A stretch of DNA of 64,000 nucleotides from Zonotrichia leucophrys gambelii. Its lineage: Eukaryota > Chordata > Aves > Passeriformes > Passerellidae. The stretch's first letter is position 1, and the number at the start of each line of letters is the position of its first letter. Shown here one piece after another: positions 55,206 through 64,000 of this stretch. The DNA lies in contig NC_088178.1 in NCBI RefSeq assembly GCF_028769735.1, forward strand, positions 29,985,357 to 30,049,356, written 5' to 3'. The position numbers and the translations under genes were made by a program. The notes beneath the pieces were generated by a model. That model was given only the letters and a program-made list of their open reading frames with translations, did no database searches and was not told the origin of the DNA.

Positions 55206-55613
55206 TATTGAAGTCAGAGGGAGAGACCCACCTTGCATTGATCAGCATCAACTCCACTTTATTCACAATCAGGCACCTTTTATAACAGTGTTCATTCACT
55301 TCATGCATATTGCAAAATCTGAGCTCACAACAGGTCAGAGATTACACACCAACTCCTCCTTATGTTTCCAATACCAAGATTTGGGTTCTCAAAATTATTC
55401 TTGCTTTCCCAAAACAGCCAAAGATAGAACATCCACTTGTTATGAGAAAGCTGCCTGAGAACTCTGATGTGAAAGGCTCTCAAGGCCTTCATGTTTGTCA
55501 CCTTTACCTGTAATTAAAAATAACCTGAGAACCTCTGCTGTTCACAGAAGCAGGCTGTGAGAATCTGCTCCTTACAGCTGCCTTCTAGGCCATCCCTGAA
55601 AAAACCTCCAACA
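55206..55613 (-). mobile_element. Solo LTR, family B copy 2
   Basis: 408 bp with a perfect duplication AGCTGC (55,200-55,205 and 55,614-55,619). It is closely similar to the copy at 40,216 along its whole length and has the same minus orientation. In this copy the AATAAA after the TATA motif is changed (GAATAAAG remains nearby). Confidence 0.92.
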
Positions 55614-55779
55614 AGCTGCCCCTGCCCTGAAAGCACAAAGTTACCCTCAGGACATGAGGCATCATTAATACAGGGTAAAATGAGACTCGTTCGGGTTTCT
55701 CTTTTACAAAATCTTCCCAAAAAAAAGAGAAAAATGGTATTTTTGGGGAGAGAAGTGACAGGCTCAGGATCACAGATGT

Positions 55780-55975
55780 ACCAAGGAATTCTGGCTGTGA
55801 GGGTGGGCAGCCCTGGCACAGGTGCCCAGATTTGCTGTGGCTGCCCCTGCATCCCTGGCAGTGCCCAAGGCCAGGCTGGACACTGGCACAGTGGGAGTGT
55901 CCCTGCCATGGCAGGGCTGGCACTGGTGGGATTTAAGGTCCCTCCCAACCCAAACCAGTCTGGGATCTCAGAGCC
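55780..55975 (+). mobile_element. CR1 LINE 3' fragment
   Basis: Plus orientation, TCTGTGAGGGTGGGCAGCCC-like start (CTGTGAGGGTGGGCAGCCCT) to AACCCAAACCAGTCTGGGAT. Confidence 0.8.
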
Positions 55976-56762
55976 AGGCAGTAGATTAATTATTATTAAT
56001 TATACTTTCCCAAAAATATTCCTGCAGATTTCAACTCCTGCAGGGGAACCTTTATCTTATCATAATTATTAAGTAAATCCCTACCTCTGGGAAAAATAGG
56101 GAAAATTAGTATATTCTGCTCTTACTTCATGGATCATCCATCACTCCTATTCTGAGAATCACACTAACAGATCCAAAATGACTTTTCCATGAAAATGCAG
56201 AAATACATTCCAAGTCTTTTAATATAAATAAATATCAAAAAGCTGATGAGGGTTTTACAGATGATATGAACAGAAGCATTTATGGAGTGAGATAATCATT
56301 TATTTATGGTGAACTGGCTCTCCTGGCTCTGAACTCATAGAAGCTCCTTTGTTTAAAGACAAACATTTTGAGAATAGAAAAGGCACTTAGTCACAACACA
56401 CACATGTAAAAACTACAATAAATGGCACAAATTCCTGACAGACATTTAAAGGTTATAACAAGAGGCACGTCATTAGTTTCCCATTAAAAAATATATAAAT
56501 TTTTGGTTAACAACAGCTTTATGTGTATTTTTACATTTTCCTACTCCGATATATTGTAATAATTTGTAAACAGATAAATATTTTTCTTTTAGAAGTTATC
56601 CCAAAGGATTTGCACCAAAAAAGGTATTTTGGCACCTTCCAGCACAGTGTCCATGTAAACATTTCCTCCTTCCACAGCACAGGCAGCACCAAACTCCTGC
56701 AGCAACTCCTTTGGTGACTCCCTCAGGCTTCAGGCAGGGAGAGGAGGCTCAGGAGGGGGAAA

Positions 56763-59700
56763 TCAGTACCTGAGGCTGCGGAATTTGGGTTTCCTGAGGC
56801 TCAGCATGGGCTGCTTGAGGGTGGGTTTGTTCTCCAGGAGCTGCGCTTCCGACTCCGTCCTCGGGAACCTGCTCCCGTAGATGTGGGGATATTCCTTCTG
56901 GAACTGCAGCACACACACACAGCAGCCACGATCAGCAACCCCAGAGGAAATCCCACAACAGCTCCAGCTGTGCCACAGCACACTCTGGGCCTGCAGAGCT
57001 GCCTTCCAGGAACGCCCTGGATAAACTCCCTTAGCCAACAGGGAGCCAAGGCTTCTCCCAGGAAAGCTTAGCACTGATCCCATGGAAATGAAAGCACCTG
57101 GAATCAGAGCAGTGGTTTGGACACTGCGCCTGTTTCCCTTGCTAGGCCTCAGGGAGGGATGAAAAACTGTAAATACATCTGGACATGAGCCAAACCTTCC
57201 CAGGGATGGATCCAAACCACTTTTGTAACTTCTGCTGTTGAGGCAATCGGGAACTGCCTCTCTAGAAAGTGCCACGGATTTGGCTCTTCCCAAGAATTCC
57301 CAACACTTCCCATCAGGCAGAACGTGTCCAGCAGGCCCAGGGCAGTGCCCATCCCTGTGCTGGCACTGCTGAGGCACCTCCAGCACTGGCACCATTTATC
57401 AACTAGAATTCACCATTCTGCTTTAGATTCACAAGTTTTGATGAACCAAACCAGACTCACTTTTAGAGGCCCACAAAGTCTCCACAACACACATGAAGTC
57501 AGAGCTGCAGGAGGGGCACCAAAGCCAAGTGTGGCTGTCCTGAAAAGCTGCTTGTTCAAAGGGGAGTCACAAGACTCGCTTAGGAGATTCCAGGACAAGT
57601 ACAAAACTATTCCATTGGGCAGGAAGACTTGCCAAAAGAAAGAAAAACCCTCCAGGATTAAATCCTGCCAGAACTGCTGTGCTTTAGCCTTACTATTAGG
57701 CAAGTTGTTGGTAGGCCAGAGAAGTGCAAGATAATCTTGAGCACTGTAAATGTTACAAAACACACAGCCAAGGCCACCAAAAGAATGTTTCAGGACTCTC
57801 AACAGAGAGAGTTTGGTCTCTTAAAGCCAAAAGTCATTGCTTTTAATCCCTATTGAATTTAACCCCACCTCTGGCATGTTAATGGTGACTTGGATGGCCA
57901 GTGCAGCACAGGAATCCAGGCTGCAATTCCATCAGGAATCACTGAATGGAGAGCAGGAGCTCCAGCAGAACATTTGTCCTGGTTTTCCATCATGGTTTGA
58001 ACGCTGCTGCCAGTCAAAGGCTGCATTATTGTGGAGTGGTTTGGATTGGAAGGGACCTGAAATCCCATCCAGGGCCACGGGCAGGGACAGCTCCCACTGT
58101 CCCAGGTGCTCCAGCCCCAGTGTCCAGCCTGGCCTTGGGCAGTGCCAGGGATCCAGGGTGGGCACCCCGTGCCAGGGCCTGCCCACCCTGCCAGGAACAA
58201 TTCCCAATGTCCCATCCATCCCTGGGAGCCATTCCCTGTGTCTGTCCCTCCATCCCTGTCCCCAGCCCCTCTCAGCTCTCCTGGAGCCCCTGCAGGCCCT
58301 GCCAGGGCTCTGAGCTCTCCCTGGATCCTTCTCCTCTCCAGGCTGGGCATTCCCAGCTCTCCCAGCCTGGCTCCAGAGGATGCAGCATTAAAAACCATCT
58401 TTAAAATCCCAAGCAGAGCACACGAAGCACTCACAGCTCTGGAGCACAAACATTTCTCAGCACATCCTGCTCCTCTCCTGCCCCAGGCTCTGGTGCCTGA
58501 GCCCCACAAAGGCACTGCACAAGCAGATGAAATAACCTCACCTGTTTCAACTTTTTCTTTTTCTCCTTCACAGAGAGGTTTTTATCCTTGATGATGTTCT
58601 CCAGGAGCTCTGCCACTGCAGCCTGGGAGGTGGAGACCTTTTGTTCTTCAAACTCCTGAGGAGTGATTTGTTTGCAGTAGGAATACGTTGGCAAGATGGC
58701 ACAAATTTCTTCTTTTTCCTGTTTGCACTGGAAGAAAAAAGGGCTCTGCATGCACTCAACTGATTCTGTACTGTTGGATTAAGTACCTAATAAACACCCA
58801 CAGCCACTCACAAGCTGCAAGACGTTGTAATTAATACCTACACATTCAAAATGCAAATAATCAATGGGGTTATTTGCATTTTCCCAACTTCAGAAGAAGC
58901 AATTAACAAATGAATCTGCACTGCTCTCACGGCACCAACCTGAGCCTTCCTCACGCACTCGAGGTGATCCTGCACAGCAGCCTGCAGGTAAGCTGGCACC
59001 TGCAGGATTTCCTGCTGGTGGTCCATCAGGAAGGCCAGCAGGCGTGTGGAGAGCAGCTCGTCCAGGTCCTCCTCCTGGGCACAGCGCAGGACACAGCGCG
59101 AGAACGTCTGGATCAGCTGCAAGAGTTCAGCACAGCTGCAGTGCAGAAAGCTGCGGGATTGACTTCCCTCCTCTGCACTGTACACTGGCTCAAATCCCCC
59201 CAGAACAACCTCCAAGTACGGTCACACAAGGAGGAAAAGTCATCATTGTTCCCTCAGCTGAATTAAAGTCATTTCTTTGGAATTGAACAGCACTTTCAAT
59301 TAAAAATACATATTGTAAAAGGTGGTAGCAGAGAAAGGCTTAACCTATAGAAAACTGAACATTTTCACAGGACTGTAGAATGAATCCCTGGAATGGTTTG
59401 GGTTGGAGCAGGGACACCTCCCACTGTCCCAGGTGCTCCAGTCCCAGTGTCCAGCCTGGCCCTGGGCACTGCCAGGGATCCAGGGGCAGCCACAGCAAAT
59501 CTGGGCACCTGTGCCAGGGCCTGCCCACCCTCTGAATAAAGAATTTCCTCCTACTTCTAACCCAAACCTAAATTCTCAATTGGAGGAGACGAGTGAGGTG
59601 ATTATCCTGCAGGGCCAACCTAATGCACACCAGGATTAAACTGGAATGAGATGGGCTTTAAGGTCCCTCCCAACCCAAACCAGTCTGGGATTCCAAAGAG

Positions 59701-62700
59701 CAGCAGGGTGGGAAATCAGGCTGAGGATTCCAAAGAGCAGCAGGGTGGGAAATCAGGCTGAGGAATCCCTGCATTCCTCTAGGAAGAGTTTTCCTGCCCT
59801 TACCAGGGACCTGGTGCCCATGGCATCGTGCAGCCGTGGCATGTCGACGTTGCCGCTGATCCTGTGCATCATCCTGAGCAGCAGCTGCAGCTTCCTGCGC
59901 CTCGGCGGGGGCAGCAGCAGGCAGCAGATCTGCAGGGCCTCCACTGCAACCCTCTCCAGGTGAGGCTGCAGCAGGTCTGCAAGCCAACCACAAACACAGC
60001 TGGCATTAAGATCTGAACCAGCTTCCGGCATGTTTCTGCCTCAGTATCACAGATTTCTTATTTTTCTGTGTGATTATTTATGTTCCAGAGAAATCAGCTG
60101 TAACACAGAGGAGAATGTACAGGCCTTTGTTTGTGTGGTCATCTTCAACTTCCTCCATTGTGGTGCAATTAGGACCACAATACAACTAAGGACTGACACT
60201 AATTATTGCCAGAAAATACAGATTTACAGAACAGAAGAAGACATTTCCAACAGGCAGGTGTGTGCAGGTTCCCTGTCCCCATCACTCACCTGAGCAGAAA
60301 GGCCAATCCCTGACAGACTGAGCTCATACTCCAAAGATACTACACACAGTTAGCAGAGCTACAGCAGCCTAAACAGTAATGCCAGCAGATTTCCTTTAGA
60401 ACCCGCAGATGCATGCTCAGTGCCTGTGCTAGCAGAGTGGCAGAGGTGAGGAAGCAGGGTTAGTGAGGCCACACAAGGCAGCACAGCACGCTGCACAGAG
60501 CCCTTACTTGCAGCAGGCAGCAGCCGAGGGGAGGGGGGCCCCGAGCGTGCTGCCAGCTCGGTGCTGCTCCGGCAGAGCCTCCTCGGGACGCTGATGGCCG
60601 CGGGGGAGCCGCCGGTGCCCCGGGGCCGCACCGTGATCTCGGCGCTGGGCCTGTTGATGGCGCTGCAGCTCCGGCAGCTCCTCCTGCCCAGCAGGCTCAG
60701 CGCCGGCCCCTGGCTGTCCCCGGCCCAGGGACACGGGCCAGGCTCTGTCCCTGAGCTGCCCCAGCCCGGCTGCAGCACCGAGCTCCCTCCGTGCTCCTGC
60801 AGCAGCTCTGCACTGCTCGAGCTGGCGCTCACCCCTGCCCTGAGGGGGGCACGTCCTCCTTTATCACATCCAATTCTCTCCAAGGAGTAACACCTTGTCC
60901 TAAACGCTCCAGGTGGCTCCTGGGCATTCCTGGGTCCTGCAAGATTCTGGCAGCTCCCTCCTATCAGGCTCCCAGCACTCCCTTGCAGTTTGTGCTGCTG
61001 CCATTTCTTCCCGTGCTGCTTTTGGGCTCTCAGCTCCTCTGAGGAAAACCTCCTGGAAGCTTCTCCTTCCTCCTTCTTGTCAGACTCTTTGAGGAGCAGG
61101 CTTAGGAGAAGACACTCAGTGGACTTGAAAGAGTTCAAGGGAGGAGGTTTTGAAGGCTGAGGGTCACATTTCTCCTCTTGGACAGAACGATTTCCACTGC
61201 CCAGATCAGGAATTTGGATGTAGCCACACAAAACTATCAGGGAATGAAAGAGATGTTAAAGGTGCAAGTGGTGTGAAAATGAACCAGTTCAGAGAGCTGC
61301 TAACTGGGCAGACAGACAACAAAGTCAAGATATTAATTAAGATATTAATTAAGAAGACTTTAGTTCAGTCCCAAAGCAATTTAACAAGGCAGTTGCATCC
61401 AACATGCAAGAACAAAGACAGGTAACACTGCAACAGTGAGGAGCAGGCAGAACAAGCACACCTTCTGAAGTTCTTGTTATTGAATATTTAGAATGTGAGC
61501 TGAAACAGCAATTTAAATGGGAAATCATGAGGCAGAAGTCCACTTTAATTAACACTAATTCAGAATGGAGCAGTGATGATCCTCCTCAGACTGGAGCTCC
61601 CACACACACCAGGAGGCCGAGCTCTGCTTTGAATCACATTTGTCCCCAGCTGATCTGAGCTCAGAGCTCCCCTGATGGTTTCTAAACTCATACATACCTA
61701 AGATATTAACAAAGAGCTCATAGTATTCAAAAGTAAGCAATGGCTCAGGAAGACTGAGAAAATAATCAGCAACTGTTCTGAACACGTCCCGCTCAAAGCC
61801 ACTGTAGGTGTCCTGGCTCATGTCCTTGTTCCTGGGCCCTGAAAAGAGGGGAAGAAAGGAAATTCACACCAAAAATCCGCAGTCCCACTAGAAAAGAAAT
61901 TTCTGAAGATCAGCCTAAATTTATTCTTCTTCCACAAGCAAAGAATGCTATCAGCAATCCACAAATATTGTATTTGGCACAATGTGTAAGCAAAAGCAGT
62001 GTAAGAGATTCCAGGCAGCCACTAGAGAGCTGTGCTCAGTTCTGTTCCACACCAAGAAAATAAATAAAGCAAAATTCATCTGTGCTCTTCATAGGTTCCC
62101 CAGCAAAATTCTAACCCACTCTTAGTGTGTGCCTTCATTTCCAAAGCACAGTGATCCCACTTCTCCCACAGGGAGTTCAAGCTCCCTGAGCAAAAGGAAG
62201 CTCAGCACATGGATAAAAAAGCTCATTATCTCTGGTCTCATTTGAGAGGCACTCATCTAATTAATTGAGAGTTGATTGTTTACAAAGCAAAGAAAATGGA
62301 TCTCCCCAGTTTAATATGAAGTGTAGGAAATGTTTTGGTCCAGCTAAAAGCCAAGGACTGGAAAAGCAAAGTCCCTTTCACTCCTGAAAAATTGCACCAG
62401 AGGAAACCACCCCCAGGTTTCTGAACTGAAACATCACAGCTGATTTCACACACACAAATATTTCCCTTTCAACCCTCAAAAGAGGTTTCTGGAACTCGAA
62501 AGCTCTTCAGTGACTTACAGTAGGCCAAGCACTTCATGGCTGACAGCACCCAGTGAGGGAGGTCTTCTGAAATCCAAACAGAAAAGCATCATTTAGACAT
62601 GAGCCCAAATAATTAACAACTAATAATGGCTCACACCTATTAAATAACACCCACAGCACAAAAGATTAAATTTAAAACTGATTTTAAATCCTGCTCCACA

Positions 62701-63597
62701 TGCAATTTTGAGAGAATAAAGGGGAGTAATTTCAAGTGAAGGTGGGCAGGGTTAGGTGGGATATTGGGAAGGAATTTTTGGCTGGGATGGAATTTTGGCT
62801 GCCCCTGGCAGTGCCCAGGGCCAGGGGAAGGTGGCCCTGCCATGGAATGGGATGGGATTGAAGGTCCCTGAGCTGTGCTGTGGCTGGGGAAAAAGTGGAA
62901 ACAACAGACTGTGAAACAGATGAATTATTATTTATAAACAAATAATTGTTAAGCAAATCTAGGGAAATAAATGTCACCTGCTTTGTCCTGCAGGACGACC
63001 ACGCCGTGTTTGCTGGTGTTGCTCATGTTGTACATGACAAACTCAGGGACGATCTGGGCTGGCTGCAGAACCTCCTCCAGCGAGGGCAGTCCCAAAATGC
63101 TCTGCAGACTGGGCAGGGAGAGAGCAAAGATTTGCAAGGGATGAAGGAAAACAAGTTCTTTCCACACTATTCCAAACTCTGGTGAGCTAAGGTGCTGTGT
63201 GGTAACTTCTCCCTTCCAGGACAACTGGGGACACTTTTGCCTGGGACAAACAGCAACACTCAGCAAGGAAGAGCACCTGAGGTGTTTAAAATAGATTTCA
63301 GCACCTGATCACAAATTCCTTAAATGCAGCAACCCAAAGTTAATAAACAGATTGGAAAACCTGTGTAAACAACAGGAAAAAAATTAAACCCTTCAAAAAT
63401 TCAAATTAAATTTTAAACATAGTTTTAACAATTAAAAACAAATGGTGGAGAAGGTGCTGTGTGTAATTCCTCACTCACTGTATCTGGATGATATTTCTCC
63501 ATGTTTCTTGCACATATTCCTGTGTTATTTCCCTCCTTTGCTGTGTGCCTTCCTTCTTTTCTTCTGCTACATCAGCTTTTGGTCTTGCTAAGTTTTC
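56763..63597 (-). CDS. DEPDC1: DEPDC1 (DEP domain-containing protein 1), 3' nine coding exons, 5' end outside window
   Basis: Coding exons from 5' to 3': 63597-63479, 63108-62978, 62566-62519, 61838-61698, 61233-60508, 59976-59804, 59116-58940, 58727-58542 and 56903-56763. They total 1,842 nt (613 codons plus TGA), with matching phases at every border. DEPDC1 is a cell-cycle protein reported to act as a transcriptional co-repressor and in mitosis. Visible parts are the RhoGAP-like region (exons with [28 protein letters not shown] and [18 protein letters not shown]), a poorly conserved Ser-rich 726-nt exon that keeps [13 protein letters not shown], and a conserved tail ([52 protein letters not shown]). 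The N-terminal DEP domain would be encoded to the right of the window. Human DEPDC1 has 811 residues, so about 200 are missing here because of the edge. Confidence 0.95.
58025..58385 (-). mobile_element. CR1 LINE 3' fragment (DEPDC1 last intron)
   Basis: About 360 bp in minus orientation, from GGAGTGGTTTGGATTGGAAG through GGGAGCCATTCCCTGTGTCT to the CTGAGCTCTCCCTGGATCCT block. Sense with DEPDC1. Confidence 0.8.
59385..59570 (-). mobile_element. CR1 LINE 3' fragment (DEPDC1 intron)
   Basis: GAATGGTTTGGGTTGGAGCA tip, followed by the CACCTCCCACTGTCCCAGGT and TCTGGGCACCTGTGCCAGGG blocks. A plus-oriented tip (GGCTTTAAGGTCCCTCCCAA) follows at about 59,640-59,695. Confidence 0.75.
59688..59761. repeat. 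37-bp tandem duplication
   Basis: Two identical 37-bp copies starting GGATTCCAAAGAGCAGCAGG, at the tip of a CR1 fragment and about 40 bp from a DEPDC1 splice donor (59,803). Confidence 0.9.
62735..62875 (+). mobile_element. Degraded CR1 LINE fragment (DEPDC1 intron)
   Basis: Plus orientation with internal gaps: GAAGGTGGGCAGGGTTAGGT, then GGCTGCCCCTGGCAGTGCCC and CCATGGAATGGGATGGGATT, GAAGGTCCCTGAG. Confidence 0.6.
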
Positions 63598-64000
63598 CTG
63601 AAAATCAGTGGTTTATACTGTAAGACAAACGAGCTTCTGAAGGCAATTAAAAATTACAGAAAATTGGAATTAGAAGAACAGGGCACTCTGTGGAACATTA
63701 AATACCACATGAGCCAGGGGGTAACCTGCAGCCTCAGCACTGAAATGGAGCACAAAACTAAAAAGAAATGGGGAAAAACTCCTGATCAATCCAAACCCAG
63801 CAATTTAAAAGCTAAAAACACCTCAAATTCCAATGTATTAATATGTGAATTATTCTCCTTTAGGACTGGAACCTAAATTCAGAATTTATGCATGCCAATC
63901 TCAGCTGAATCACGGGCCAGACACACATTCCATCTTCTCCTGAAAGATGACCAATTAAATTATTTGTGCCTTTTAGTTGTCCCCCAGCAATAAATTAAAT
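63598..64000 (-). other. DEPDC1: DEPDC1 intron up to the window edge
   Basis: The sequence upstream of the exon that starts at 63,597. I see no further DEPDC1 exon in it. It is AT-rich and unique. Confidence 0.6.

Larger units (their letters stand above)
53745..56762. other. Intergenic region between DEPDC1 and RPE65
   Basis: Holds a local tandem duplication (54,008-54,241), CR1 pieces, one solo LTR and an AT-rich tract (54,525-54,600). The part near 56,763 should contain the DEPDC1 3' UTR. A minus-strand AATAAA occurs at 56,299-56,304, about 460 bp past the DEPDC1 stop. Confidence 0.5.

Overview
The window is vertebrate nuclear DNA, almost certainly from a bird and probably a songbird. Three genes stand in the order WLS - RPE65 - DEPDC1, all on the minus strand. 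The RPE65 protein begins MYSQ. The dispersed repeats are mostly CR1 LINE 3' ends, together with solo LTRs of retrovirus-like elements that have 6-bp target duplications. The species assignment is inference. The genes are split into exons with standard GT/AG borders; I placed the borders by eye and checked that reading phases add up.

Layout. 1-11,092 is the 5' part of WLS intron 1; it holds CR1 fragments, a minisatellite grown inside a CR1 copy, and some repeat-free AT-rich stretches. 11,093-11,198 is WLS coding exon 1 inside a CpG island. 11,500-32,600 is about 21 kb of intergenic DNA in which I see no gene, only CR1 pieces and three solo LTRs. 32,620-33,920 is a GC-rich, minisatellite-filled promoter region. 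33,923-45,495 (+) is a 12-exon gene for a diverged relative of the beta subunit of methylcrotonoyl-CoA carboxylase (predicted 714 aa). 46,357-53,677 (-) is a complete 14-exon RPE65 (533 aa). 56,763-63,597 (-) holds the last nine coding exons of DEPDC1, whose 5' end lies beyond the right edge.

The carboxyltransferase-like gene and RPE65 converge, with stop codons 861 bp apart and candidate poly(A) signals about 60 bp apart. WLS and the carboxyltransferase-like gene diverge. The genes have no obvious shared pathway: WLS carries Wnt proteins to the cell surface, RPE65 is the retinoid isomerohydrolase of the visual cycle, and DEPDC1 is a mitotic/transcriptional regulator.

The most unusual item is the carboxyltransferase-like gene. 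It keeps the MCCC2 fold sequence in its N-terminal half but has lost several hallmark motifs of the C-terminal (carboxybiotin) half. Its mitochondrial-type leader is followed by nine 13-residue repeats encoded by an exact 39-bp coding minisatellite. A separate 31-bp minisatellite lies directly upstream, and three antisense solo LTRs each sit within 60 bp of one of its 5' splice sites.
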